This document shows positions 22,826-33,919 of a stretch of DNA of 64,000 nucleotides, in pieces (position 1 is the stretch's first letter; the number at the start of each line of letters is the position of its first letter). The position numbers and the translations under genes are program-made. The notes under the pieces are model-generated. The model did not search any database and had not been told where the DNA came from. It worked only from the letters and a program-made list of their open reading frames with translations. Source of the stretch: Okapia johnstoni (taxonomy: Eukaryota; Chordata; Mammalia; Artiodactyla; Giraffidae). The stretch spans positions 3,482,501-3,546,500 of the forward strand of contig CM044306.1 in NCBI GenBank assembly GCA_024291935.2, read 5' to 3'.

Positions 22826-23519
22826 CCCTCCTGGCTGTGGTCCAGATCTGAAGATGCCCCTCACCTTCCTCACTTAGCTACTCCATCAGCCTAAGGTGTT
22901 TCTGTGCACACATTAGGTCAGCATGTCTAAGAGTTCATATTTTCCTTTTCCTAAGCACAAGAACTCGGAGTTGTGGAAAGGAAGAGAGGAAGGAATGGGA
23001 GAGACCAGGCATCACACGGCCGAGGAGGTGCGAGCTTCCTGAGTCCATGACCATTGTAACTGGCATCAACATTGTAACCGGCATTCTTCCCTCCCTGGTT
23101 CCATCAGTGGATGGGGGGTTCAGTAGCTATAGGCTGCCCTACACACCACCCCCTCATTCTTACCTCAGCCTGAGAGACTCACTGTTTATCTTTAAGTATT
23201 ACAGGTCCAAGCAAGATAGCATTTTGTAGGGGACGGGTGAAGGAGAGAGGGTGGGGAAATGAGCCCTTTATTTATAAGAAACAAAAGAAGTTTTGAAACT
23301 CCTGGTGTTGAGAATGATACAGCAGCTCATCTCAGCACCTCCTCATTCCAAAGAAATGTTCTTGTGGTGGTGGTAAAGCTCTCTCACATTTTCCAATCAC
23401 CCAAAAATCTTCACAGAAGGAAGCTCAAGCCAGCCATTCTTCCTAAGTGCATTTATTTTGATAAGCTCACCTTGTTCACCTTACAAGGTGAACATTTCTG
23501 GATGCCATAGTGAAGCTAC
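22826..23519. other. Unassigned sequence
   Basis: No element or gene recognised, but a near-palindrome with 9-bp arms lies at 23474-23493 (see findings). Confidence 0.45.
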
Positions 23520-23735
23520 TATAAGGTGATCCTCCTACCTGGATCACAGCCTTGTCATGGCCAAGGGGCTCGCATAACTCAATGAAGCTATGAGCTAAGC
23601 TGTGCAGAGCCACCCCAGACAGACAGGTCACAGTGGAGAGTTCTGACAAAATGTGGTCCCCTGGAGGAGAGGATAGCAATCCACTAGAGTATTCTTGCCT
23701 TGCAAAGCCCATGAGCAGTATGAAAACACTACAAA
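23520..23735 (+). mobile_element. BovB LINE 5' UTR fragment (orphan)
   Basis: Matches the untranslated leader of BovB: 'cttgtcatggccaagggg', 'aactcaatgaagctatgag', 'cagtggagagttctgacaaaatg' type sequence at 23630-23652, and 'tattcttgccttgcaaagcc' at 23690-23709. It stops before the coding region. A 5' leader without the rest of the element is the reverse of normal LINE truncation. Confidence 0.75.
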
Positions 23736-24261
23736 GTGCAATCTGCTCCGTAAACGCCAGGTGAGCTTCCTGCACTGGTGACTCTCTCTTCCATGTTAAC
23801 TGAGCACATATGCTCACCATTCAGGAACAATATTCTCTATCCAGGAACCAGTGCAATTGCAACTTTATACCGTAAGTGGAAGACACTGCTCTTTCCCAGG
23901 TTTACAATGAAATGTTAATGGATTCTGGAAGTGCACACACTATATATTTAAATTCTGACACCCGTCTGACAGTATGCCATATTTTTCATACTAAAGTGAT
24001 GTTTTGAACTCTTCATCATTAGGTTAGACACTTGGAATTACTCTTTTTATTCTGCAGACTGAGGAATGGTTGGCAGTATTTACCTAAACTTCCTTACTCA
24101 CTTGTGAAGAACAGCGGGCATTAGCAAGATGGGCTTTCAAGATAATTCTTGTTCATGGTGACAGTGTAATAGATTCAATTAACTGCTTCATGGGAAGGTT
24201 GACCCAAGGACTTGTTCCCATTGGTGTAGGGCTCTAACGCCCTAAGCTACACTGGGCACTG
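23736..24261. other. Unassigned sequence
   Basis: No gene or element recognised. Confidence 0.45.
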
Positions 24262-24480
24262 GGGTGTTGGTGTACACAGGTAAAGAACCCACCTGGCAAC
24301 GCAGGAGACGTAAGAGACGCAGGTTTGATCCCTGGGTCAGGAAGATCCCTTGAAGAAGGAAATGGTAACCCACTCCAGTATCCTTGCCCAGAGAACCCCA
24401 TGGACAAAGGAAACTGGCAGGTTATGGTCCCTGGGGTTGCAAAGAGTTGGGCATGACTGAAGTGACTTAGCATGCACACT
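24262..24480 (+). mobile_element. Bov-tA SINE
   Basis: Sense Bov-tA with a scrambled first ~20 bp (ggtgttggtgtacacagg) before 'taaagaacccacctggcaac'. B-box 'ggtttgatccc' at about 24323-24333. The tail ends 'gaagtgacttagcatgcac'. Confidence 0.92.
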
Positions 24481-25597
24481 TTTGCTTTTTCTTATCTGAA
24501 CTTTTAAAAATGAGTGGTCAACTTATTCTATCACACACTTTAAAATAAGACATTTTGTACCCACGTTCTTAAACACAGACCAGTTTTGCTAAAGGCGGAA
24601 ACTAATTAGCCATCTAAAGCAGAATACCATTCTCTCAGCTGCCACAAAAGTAAGAAAATGATATTTACAGATCACCTATGAGAAACACCCATGACAGTGC
24701 TTCAGGAACTCATTTTCTCTTTGTCTCCTCTCTGCGGGACTGGGAAGTGTCATGCAAGGCAGACGCCTACTACAATTGATTCTCTGTATTGCCCGCCACT
24801 CACAATGTTGGCATGGTCCTCAAGATGGGAAGACACCTAAAAAAGGCAAATATTTTCTCTGAAGGATGCAAACAACTGTGAGTATTTCTATAGCTGCATG
24901 AATTAATTTTCATTCATGTGTTTCATGAAAAAGGCAATCCCGATAAGACAGAGCCTCTCTTCCACTGAACCCACTCGTGGGGCAACTAGGTGGGTACAAC
25001 TTGAAGTCGCTACTGTTAGTGGACACTGCTGAGACGGGAGAGGGGAGTGAATGAAATTGGAGATTAGGAAGTAACAAAAGAAGAGGAATGAAAGCCAGGC
25101 TTCTGTGACTTTTGATCGCTCTTAAATGCAGCAGAATCCGCAGCGATGAAGGAAGCAAATCCGGTGGAAATGTGAGGGTGACACGTCTGGACTCCACACT
25201 GAGTACTTTCCCGTGGAACAATAAGAAGGGAAGGTTTATTTTACTATGAAATAATGTACTCCACTTGGCTGACTTGCCAGCAAAGCAACAGAAAAACTGC
25301 AGAAATCCTGTTTGCCTTGGGAATCAGAAATGGGGCTGTTTTCGAAGCAGCAAAGGCATCTGGGTCTAGTGGCCCTTCAGAAACCACTTCCAAATGGTAC
25401 AAAGGGGTCCGACCCAGTGAGCTCAGAGCCAAGTTATTAATACTTTTCCCTCAAAGCCTCACCCTCAAGTACTTTGCTGAAGCCACGTTAAGAAGGCAAA
25501 CATACTTGTAAGTAGAATCTGCTTCATGAATAGTAGTGAGAGACATGACGTCAGTTCTCCACAGTGCGATTTAAGGGCTCCAAGAAGAAGCCTGTGC
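24481..25597. other. Unassigned sequence
   Basis: About 1.1 kb with no recognised element or gene. Open frames on both strands near 24910-25511 show no motif. Confidence 0.45.
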
Positions 25598-25599
25598 TT

Positions 25600-25800
25600 C
25601 ACTGGGGGCTCAGCTGTAAAGAATCCACCTGCCAATGGAGGAGACGTTGGTTCGATCCCTGGGTCAGGGAGCTAGCCTAGAGAAGGAAATGGCAACCCAC
25701 TCCAGTATTCTTGCCTGGGAAATCCCAGGGACAGAGGAGCCTGATGGGCTACAGTCCATGGGCTCACAAAGAGCTGGACATGACTGAGTGACCAAGCAGG
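25600..25800 (+). mobile_element. Bov-tA SINE
   Basis: Sense Bov-tA: head 'ggggctcagctgtaaagaatcc', B-box 'ggttcgatccc' at about 25650-25660, body 'ggcaacccactccagtattc', tail 'ggacatgactgagtgacc'. Several body positions deviate from the common form (gctagcctagagaagg). Confidence 0.93.
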
Positions 25801-26602
25801 AAAAAGATTCCCCGCCTTCAGTGTATTGCCTCTAAGCAGTTTCAGGGTCTAAATTCCCATCCCCCGATGACTTGCTGCTTTGAGCGAAATCCTTCATTCT
25901 CTCTAGAAGCCTCAATTTAAACAGCAATGCCTAGGAGGGAAGCACTGTGACTAGGCCTGTAGTTCAGTTACTTGACAAGATTGCCTTCCAACGTGACAGC
26001 TGGCTGAATGTGGCCCTGAGAGAAACTGTGATCCTAGAAGTGCTGCAGAGACAGAGGGCAGGACGCATCAAAGCAGAAGCAGAAGGTTCTAACTGGAGAA
26101 GCCTGCCGTGGGGTCGACGTCCACGGCTGCTGGAGGAGGGAGCGGGTGGAGAAAGGGCCACCTTTCCACACTCGTGGGTGGGACTCTGCGCATCACACTC
26201 CAACTCCCTCCATGTTTCATGGCCTCGGCAGTCATCTTTCTATAAGATGCTTGAACGGCTTCTTCTCCTGACCCTTCATCACAGGCTGGCTGTAAATGTG
26301 TTATTTGACCACCCCACCCTCTCCCAGTTGCATTTCTTGACCACAACACAGGACATGCCTGGAAGGACCGGGCATCTGAGAAATGTTTGGAATTCTCTGC
26401 GGGCCACAAGCAACATGAAGACTCCGTGCCTTTGGAAGAGAGGAAACTTATGGAATGTGAGCTAAATACGAGGCTCATAAGAGAGAATGGGGCACCTGGG
26501 ACCCAGAGATCTACGTGATGCTTTTTTTTTTTTCTTGAAGCTTCAGTGCTCAGTCTTAACAGGGCTCAGTCTTGACAATAAGGACTGCTGGGGCTGGGTC
26601 TA

Positions 26603-26608
<6 letters not shown>
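25801..26608. other. Unassigned sequence
   Basis: Includes an open frame at 25947-26465 (172 codons), the longest in the window outside mobile elements, overlapped by antisense open frames. No recognisable domain, and no splice or promoter evidence that I could support. A T run is at 26523-26533, followed by a near-duplicated 'gctcagtctt' pair at 26549-26573. Confidence 0.45.

Positions 26609-26663
<55 letters not shown>
26609..26663. repeat. (TG)n microsatellite at a SINE tail
   Basis: Uninterrupted run of about 27 TG units abutting the 3' tail side of an antisense Bov-tA. On the SINE's own strand this is a CA-rich tail, a common seed for microsatellites in ruminants. Confidence 0.96.
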
Positions 26664-26666
<3 letters not shown>

Positions 26667-26868
26667 GTCACTCAATCATGTCTGACTCTTTGCAACCCTG
26701 TGGACTGTAGCCCACCAGGCTCCTCTGTCCATGGGATTTTCCAGACAAGAACACTGGAGTGGGTCACCACTTCCTTCTCCAGGGGTTCTTCCTAACCCAG
26801 AGATTGAACCCGGGTCTCCCGCATTGCAGGCAGATTCTTTACCATCTGTGCCACCAGGAGTAGCCCCA
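26664..26868 (-). mobile_element. Bov-tA SINE, antisense
   Basis: Complete antisense Bov-tA: 'ttagtcactcaatcatgtc' at the left, 'gagattgaacccgggtctcc' (B-box complement) near 26800, 'accatctgtgccaccaggag' at the right. Its tail has expanded into the TG array at 26609. Confidence 0.94.
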
Positions 26869-27239
26869 GACTACTCCTGAATAGGCTTGTGTTTATAGCT
26901 ACTTCTTTATTGAGCAGTGAGGAACAACCTTCTCCCTATACTAGGGTAAGAGACACAGGAAATGTACTGAGTGGACAAAGAAAAGGGATCAAGTTTGATT
27001 AACCGAAGATGGAAGTTGACTAATTTTCACTGGTTGTTGTGGTCACATTGTTATTTTGGAGACGGGGATTTTAGAATAAAGGCTTTGAATCACTTTCTTA
27101 GTGGTCGGAGCAGGTTTTCTACGAACCCTCCATACTCTGATTATAAAGGGAACTGAGCAAAATTTTATTCTTTGCCAGTCCACTGTCTGGGGCTGGAAAC
27201 AAAGAGTGAGACTTTGTAAATGCAATGCTAAAGATACCA
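26869..27239. other. Unassigned sequence
   Basis: No gene or element recognised. Confidence 0.45.
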
Positions 27240-27312
27240 TGGAGGGGCCAAGCCAGTGACCTTGGCCTCATTAGCACGGTGGTGCTTTAACCAGCTGAGC
27301 TGACCGGCTTCC
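27240..27312 (-). pseudogene. tRNA-Ile(AAU)-like relic
   Basis: Read on the minus strand, this resembles tRNA-Ile-AAU: 'gccggtcagctcagctgg' matches the D-arm/A-box region, 'gtgctaatgaggccaagg' retains the AAT anticodon, and the T-arm/B-box region is degenerate (ggtcactggcttggccc). The acceptor 3' strand is not recognisable and the anticodon arm has small indels, so a functional tRNA is unlikely. It could be a tRNA pseudogene or a scrap of a tRNA-Ile-derived SINE. Confidence 0.6.
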
Positions 27313-29125
27313 TGCAACCAAGAAGGAAATTAAATTCACGGGTACATTCCTTTCTTCAGTGTTAATAAAAGTCTGTGCACACTGGAACGAGGGAGTCCAG
27401 CATTTCCTCTACCGCCTGTGTGACACTGAGCCCACGTCCCAACAGCTCTGGTTCGGTTTTGGCGTCAGTAATATACCGATGGTACTTTTTAGTGTCTACT
27501 GGGATGTAGAGAGGCAGAGGAGAGTGGAGGGAGAAAAAGGAACAGATCTTAAAACACACACCTTACCTTTTTAGAATATGTTATGCAAATTCCATTTCTA
27601 ACACCATCAGTTTAACTGTTATCACCTGTGATTTGCCCAGTTAGTAAACGTTCTGAAATCTTTCTGTAAAACTGAAAATATTCCCAAATCCCTGAAACTC
27701 ACAGGAATGAAAACAAATTGGTTAGCAAATTTCCCACTTAAAAATATTGAAGGGAAAATTGCAAAAAAAGGATGGTTTGAGTTTGTTTTCTTCTTCAGTT
27801 GTGTAGCAAATAGTTCCCCCAGTGAAACCCTGGAATTTCCTCCAGTCTGTTCCCCATTACCTCTGTGGGAAAATTGTGAAAAATCAATCTGTTTTCTGCA
27901 TAACCGTATTACATCCCATTATTTGAGGAATGTCAAATGCAAACCCCAACGACCGACAATATCAATCTTTTTCCTCTCTTTTCCAACTTTAATTTCAGCA
28001 GCAGTTATGAAAAAGAAAGGAAAGACATGCAGAATATCATTATACCCCAGGCAATTGCAGATTTTAATAAGAGTTTATATAAAACAGGAGGGTGTGTTCT
28101 CTCCCTAGTTTATTATATCCCTGACCTTGGGAATCATATGAGCTTCCTACAACCCTGATATGTTTTAGAAGTCAGTGAATAATGGAGACTGTGGCAAGCA
28201 GAATCGAGAGCCTTCCTTCTAATTGACAATACAAATTTAGATGATGCCAAGCCAAGGCTGGAATTTTTGGAAAGAAAATAAAAAGATTTAAGAGAATGTG
28301 GTGTGTCCAATTTTGATATTTGGCGTGATTCCAGAAAATAGTTAGGGTTTAAAAATTAATCATGCCTTTTTTTTTTAATATCTCTTTATGCTTATCTCAT
28401 ACATCGATACATTTCAAATATATCACCTATGAGCAAAACAAAAATCGAGATTTCTTTTGAATTTAAACAGAAATGATTAAATGCTTTCTAACACAGCCTA
28501 CCAGCATGGAAAGTAACTTCTCTTTGAAAGAAACTTTTATTGCAACAGTGGAGCTCTTTTTTTTTTTTCTGGTAGGTTTTTTTTTTAAGGTAAAGATTTA
28601 GAAGAAAATCTAATTTTTACAAATTGTATGTAACTGATTCAATATCGTTTATTTACACGTATTTTATTAGCTGTATTTTACATTTTTCTAAGAAAATAGA
28701 AGAGCTGAAAATACAAGCATGTTTAGGAAGCACAGGACAAGAAGAAAAGCAAAAGGATCTCCCTTTCTCTCAATCATACCACATCCATCTCACGCCTTTT
28801 TCCCCTGAAGTTTTGCCTACTTATTTTCTTTATCAGTATCCCTCATCCCATTCTTAACTATTTTTTAAAAAAAGAGCCAAAGCTCGTTGGGGCTACTGTC
28901 ATGTTTCATATCAGTCTGGAATTGTTTCATCCATTCTTTGGCAGTGTGCATGAGGGAAGATGGCTGTAACTTCCAAAAGGGTGAAAAGGACTTGGTGGTT
29001 GACTTTCAGAGGTAAGAAGTCTATATTCAGACTTGATGTTGCTTCCTTCTGCATTGAGACAATGACTGTGAGATTCTTGTGAGATGAGGCATATGAACGT
29101 TTTCTTCAAAATATAGGTCTTTACA
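27313..29125. other. Unassigned A/T-rich sequence
   Basis: About 1.8 kb with no recognised transposable element. Contains T runs at 28368-28377, 28557-28570 and 28578-28587. The open frame at 27707-28108 (133 codons) has no recognisable domain. Confidence 0.45.
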
Positions 29126-29346
29126 CAACTGGTGGTGCTAGTGGTAAAGAACCTGCTGGCCAATGCAGAAGATAAAAGAGACATGGGTGTGATTACTGGG
29201 TCGGGATGATCCCTTGGAGGAAAGCATGGCAACTCACTCCAGTACTCATGCCTGGGGAATCCCATGGACAGAGGAGCCTGGCGGGCTACAGTCCATGGGG
29301 TCGCAAAGAGTTGGACACAACTAAAGCGAGTGAGCACACGGCACAT
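29126..29346 (+). mobile_element. Bov-tA SINE
   Basis: Sense Bov-tA with altered head (ctggtggtgctagtgg) and B-box (gtgtgattactggg for ggttcgatccctgg), body 'ggcaactcactccagtactc', tail 'ggacacaactaaagcgag'. An older member of the family. Confidence 0.92.
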
Positions 29347-29379
29347 ACAGCTCCTAGTGATGGGACACTGGATGGCACC

Positions 29380-29605
29380 GAACTAGGTGTCAGAATATCT
29401 AGGTCTGCACCCGAGATCACTTATAAGCTCTTCACACACTCAGACTGTGACTGTCACTCTCTGATACCCTGCATCTATATCGATAAAATGGAGGGGACAA
29501 TCAGACTTTCCAAGAGTGTCATCATGGCATCAGAAGGGATCATGCATTTGTAAGAACTTAGTGTTGGGCCACATGGTAAGAGTTCAATAAATATTTGATG
29601 AAAAT
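29380..29605 (+). mobile_element. Probable MIR SINE
   Basis: Sense MIR: 'ctaggtctgcacccgagatcacttataagctc' type region at 29399-29430 fits the head-proximal part, and 'atggtaagagttcaataaatatttgatga' type sequence at 29573-29601 fits the 3' end ('catagtaagcgctcaataaatg'). Confidence 0.68.
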
Positions 29606-30384
29606 AATTACACGCTTGCACCAAGAGTGGTTTAGGAGAGTTATAAGGCTGAGTCTTGACTTCCTTCCACTAACACTCTGAATTCCAGTGTCAGGACAGG
29701 AATGCGTTAGAGGAAATCATTCAGAATAGAACACAAAGTCCACTATTGACCATCAACATTTTACCAAATTTGGTTGTGAAAATAACCATGGGAAGCAAGA
29801 CCTCAACTCAATGACTATGCGAGACCCTGAGATTCTGTGCAAAGTAAAACTGTCCTCACTCTATTTTCATTAGAAAAAAATGCTTCCCTCAATCCATGGT
29901 ATTTTGTTCCCATTAAAGAGAATTCCTTCAGATAACATCAGAAAGGTCTTCAGCAAGATGGACGTCAATAACTAGATTGGAAAAAAAAGAAATGTCTTTG
30001 CTTTGCCCCTTCAGGCTTCCCACCCCACAACCTGAAGAAGAACAGAGACCTTTCCAGCTGTGGCGGGGATGGTGGTTTTGGTGGTTGACGGGTGGAATCT
30101 GAGACCTGTCGTAAGACTCCCTCGTCAGGCAGCCGTGGGAGGCATCGCCCCACTCCCAAGAAGCGCACAGGCTTTCTAAATAATCTTTCCACCAGCCTGA
30201 GGCCTGAGCACAAAGGGAGCTTTTCTTCACCTCGTCTAAGGGAGTCACTGTTCTTGGGTTGGAGTGTTGGACCAGATTAACCAGCAGGAACCCCAGGTGC
30301 CAAACTATGCAGAAGCATAATGAATGGGCAACAGGAAAAAGCTTGATTCTCTATTTCTATAAACACCCTTTCTCTCTGGTATCC
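29606..30384. other. Unassigned sequence
   Basis: No gene or element recognised. Confidence 0.45.
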
Positions 30385-30580
30385 GCGCCTATAAATCACG
30401 CTGAGTATGAGCCTCTCTGCTGAGACCTCACTGTGGAGCGTGTCCACCGGACGGTCCACGCGCAGCTCGCGATGTGTCCTCTGCATCCATGCTTCGCCAC
30501 GAGGTTAAGCCTGTGACTCCTTCACTTTCCTCGTGTCTTATTTTTCCTTCCTGTGCAGCGCGACCCCGTCACGCCTGTTC
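30385..30580. other. CpG-rich patch
   Basis: Local cluster of CpG dinucleotides (ccgcgcc, caccggacgg, cacgcgcagctcgcg, cagcgcgaccccgtcacgcc), unusual in this CpG-poor window. A TATA-like 'cctataaatc' lies at 30389-30398. Too short for a conventional CpG island. No transcript or element could be assigned; a degraded LTR or an unmethylated regulatory segment are both possible. Confidence 0.4.
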
Positions 30581-31499
30581 CTCGCCCTCTCCCTCCCCTT
30601 TCCTCTTTTCCCCCCTTGATCATGTAAAACTGTAAAAATAAAACAAAAGAAAAACACGTTTGCCTCTGTTTTCAAGTAGGAAGGAGACTAGCCTCAAGAC
30701 AGGGAGACTCCCTCTCGGCCAGGACGGCTGACAAATTCTTGCGGCTTTCTCCAACAGTCAAACCTAAATCGAAGCAGCAGCCAGGCTGAGCCCTGGCAAC
30801 CCTGCTTTGCCTGGAAATGAGTGCAATCATACCCTAATAGCTATTTGGATAATTGTTCATGTGAGCGATCTGCCAACTAATGCTGGAAACAAGTCCTTAT
30901 TACAAATATAGCATGGAGTCTAATCTGGAATATATTAAAATGTTATTTCTGTAGCTGCCTACTTCCAAACTGAAATCATAACGAAACCATTTATCACATT
31001 TGTTTTTAAGGAGGAGAACTTTTATAGCACAATAGCAATATATAAATACTGGGATATACAGTTACATTTGAAATTACATTTGAAATGAAAAATATTTTGT
31101 CTAAACTTGATATTTTACTCGAGAGTCCTGTCTTCTGAATATCAGTGTAAAGGAGAATTCTATTTAATTTTTTTAATGCATGGCTGTAATTTAAATGATT
31201 ACATATGATCAATGATTCATTCTGACCTCTCATGCTGGAAATAAACTAAGAGATTGCATGGGTTCCAGATACTTGTGGATGGAGATGCCTGATCCAGTCA
31301 GTGAGAAGAAGATAAATAAGCTACTTCTCAAAAGTCTAAAACTGGAAGGCAAATCGAAAGTGAAATCCCCCCAAATTAAAATGCATCCTTCATTGGAGGT
31401 CACAGGCTGTGAGCTTAGCTGCTGCCGTGGGCCTCTGTAGTTGTTCCTGTAAGTTCGAGTAGAAAGCTTCATGTTTTCATAACAAGACATTTGGCACAG
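30581..31499. other. Unassigned sequence
   Basis: No gene or element recognised. A short tandem duplication of 'ttacatttgaaa' lies at about 31062-31085. Confidence 0.45.
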
Positions 31500-31610
31500 A
31501 GAGAGAGCAGAGGCTTTGGATCTGAAGGCCTGGGTTTGAATTCTAACTTGCTTCTTAGAAACTGGAGAATCACGAGTGACTCACATCCTTTTTCTGAGCC
31601 TCCATGTCCT
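31500..31610 (+). mobile_element. MIR SINE, head half
   Basis: 'gcagaggctttggatctgaaggcctgggtttgaattcta' type sequence at 31508-31545 is the tRNA-derived head and B-box region of MIR, followed by the weaker 'cttgcttcttagaaactgg' part. The 3' half is lost. Confidence 0.82.
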
Positions 31611-31739
31611 CGCCACTCAGTCTTTGCAAAACCACTCCACGAGACAGTTAACGATGATTAAATAAAAAGGCATAGGTACAGTGAGACAGACAAACTGGGC
31701 ATCTGATGACCAACGGGTTTGCTTCGTACAGGGGTGCCA

Positions 31740-31960
31740 TAGCTGGTGCTGAGCATGGGCTGTGGCCCCATGACATCTGGTTTCATCCACTGCAGCCTGA
31801 GAACTTCCTAGCGATGTTGTCATGGACAAGCCACTGACTTCCGTCACTCAGTTTATCTGTCAAATGGGGATATTCACATCACTGACCTCAAAGGCCTGCT
31901 GTTAAGACCGAGTGAGTGAACCGTGTACACACTCAATAAACCTATTATTATTACCGTTAG
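31740..31960 (+). mobile_element. MIR SINE
   Basis: Second sense MIR: 'tggacaagccactgacttcc' at 31822-31841 (the 'gcaagttacttaacctc' part), 'agtttatctgtcaaatgggg' at 31850-31869, and 'acacactcaataaacctatt' at 31927-31946. Well preserved for its age. Confidence 0.8.
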
Positions 31961-33074
31961 CTTTGCCATTACTCCACTTGGGATAGAAGAAGCTAGTTCC
32001 TGGATGACTTCCCCACTTCCCTCTTCAGCCCATCATCTTTTTTTGCTGCTGTTTGTCCTTTACTTTCATCTGCCCCCGCCCCATTTCTTACTAGGAATAC
32101 AAAGCGTACACCCACTTGTAGGGGTTAAACAAACTTCCATTTTCTGTGGATCTACCCTGTGTGAGGCAGAAAGAAGGAAAACAGGAAGTGCTTGTAAGTA
32201 CAGTGGCGGCCAGGAGAAGTTGATTTGTTTCCAGAAGATATTTAAACCTGTCTCCATTTGCCAATGTTAATCAGTTCCATAAGCGGATTCATTTTATCCT
32301 TAATAACAGCTATCGGGATGATGCCACTGGCAAGGCACTGTTCTCGGTGCAGTGATAATAAAATGGTGACGGTGATCATAGGAAAGATTTCAGAACCGAA
32401 GTTGCTACAGGGAGGCGACGCACGGATATTAGGAGAAAGAAGTGGTTATTTTCCCTGCTTTTTGGAATAATCAGGGAGATAAGGTGCTCCTGATCCCTGT
32501 CATTTTAGGAGGATAAATGATAAATAAGCAGCACCTAATAAAACAATGAAGAAAGACACAACTTTGGTAAACAGAGCCAGGAAGAAAACGAACCCCACGG
32601 CTCAATGTTAGTGAAGGAATGAAATCTGTTCTACAGCCTGCAAGGACCAGAAACAACTTTAGTGATTTTCCCCATCTAAACCACAATGCCTTCATCCTAT
32701 GAAAGTAATGGTATCCATCGCCATCTGTGGATGCAGCTACCTTTCCAGAATAACGTTAGGACCACAGAGTCAGACGTTCTACAGAGAGCTGTGAGAAAGG
32801 ACCAACAGTTTGGGGCCCATGTTGAGAATCTTAGAGAAGGAAAATCTGAAGCCCATGGTTCTTGGTCTGCAGTGACTCCTGCATCCATGAATGACACCAT
32901 CAGAACTCTCAATATCCCCAAAATGCTTCTGAGAAGGTGTCAGGTGTATCTGTCCCTGCCAGCTCAGAATCCGCCATCCTGCCCTTCTGCCTCCACGGGG
33001 TGCCCTTCTCAGGTAAAGACACATCCAGCAACACCCTCACGCTGTCTCTTCCAGTCACGCACTCACAGGAAAGT
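31961..33074. other. Unassigned sequence
   Basis: About 1.1 kb with no recognised element. An open frame at 32686-33081 (131 codons) contains a CAG|GTAAAG donor-like site at 33009-33017, but no acceptor, domain or homology could be supported; treated as non-coding. Confidence 0.45.
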
Positions 33075-33384
33075 GAAGTGAAAGTCGCTCAATCATGTCC
33101 AGCTCTTTGAGACCCCATGGACACAGTCCATGGAATTCTCCAGGCCAGAATACTGGAGTGGGTAGCCTTTCCCTTCTCCAGGGAATCTTCCCAACCCAGG
33201 GATCGAACCCAGGTGTCCCACATTGCAGGTAGATTCTTTACCAGCTGAGCCACCAGGGAAGCCCAAGAATACTGGAGTGGGTAGCCTATCCCTTCTCCAG
33301 CGGATCTTCCTGACCTAGGAATCGAACCAGGGTCTCCTGCATTGCAGGCAGATTCTTTACCGACTGAGCTATCAGGGAAGCCCA
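33075..33384 (-). mobile_element. Bov-tA SINE with partial internal duplication, antisense
   Basis: A complete antisense Bov-tA (33075-33264) followed directly by a second copy of its 5' part (33265-33384, from 'aagaatactggagtgggtag' to 'gagctatcagggaagccc'). In SINE orientation the order is head plus part of the body, then a full element. The same architecture occurs in sense orientation at 58617-58955, so this is likely a distinct duplicated form that spread rather than two insertions. Confidence 0.9.
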
Positions 33385-33919
33385 TAACTCATACTGGCCC
33401 AGCTCATCATCCCAGACTCTAAATAAAATCCCAGCCTGAAGATGTGCTCCAGGGACCTGTTAATGTCTCTTTAAAAAAAGAAAAAAAAAAGACACAAAGT
33501 TGTTAAAAATCGCCATGAGTGAGTGTGGCTGCTCAAGCAGGAATATAAAAGCTAAGCATCTGGATTCATAAGGGAGGGAAAAAAAATGCTGCCATTTTTA
33601 TTCATCCAAATCTACTACAACAAAAAGAAAGAAACATAATTTCATATTTCAAGAGCAAATCCGGTCACACTTTGGAAAATCTACCAAAACATATCTGACA
33701 ACCCACATAAGCTTTCGATCCAATCTGAGGGCCTATGTTTCTTTTCTGGAAACGGAGCATAATTTCTGCCCATTGACATCAGGTGGGGAAGCCGTGTCCG
33801 GATACTGAACCGCTAACCAGTCACCCTACTGAACTGTCAGGGTTCCACTTGGATGACATTTGACTTGTAAAAGTTCACATCAACCCCACACTCCACTGTG
33901 GCATAGACCAGTTGAGTAG
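33385..33919. other. Unassigned sequence
   Basis: No gene or element recognised; an A-rich run lies at 33473-33491. Confidence 0.45.

Noticed and set aside
25947..26465. 172-codon open frame as a host gene
   Set aside because: No recognisable domain, codon pattern or promoter. Antisense frames overlap it, and no splice or homology evidence is visible. Chance open frame in a G/C-richer patch.
26089..26478. Minus-strand 129-codon frame
   Set aside because: Shadow of the opposite-strand frame, with no motif.
27707..28108. 133-codon frame as a gene
   Set aside because: A/T-rich, low-complexity composition, no recognisable domain.
32686..33081. 131-codon open frame ending near a CAG|GTAAAG donor-like site
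   Set aside because: The donor motif alone is common by chance. No acceptor, no domain, and the frame runs into an antisense Bov-tA.
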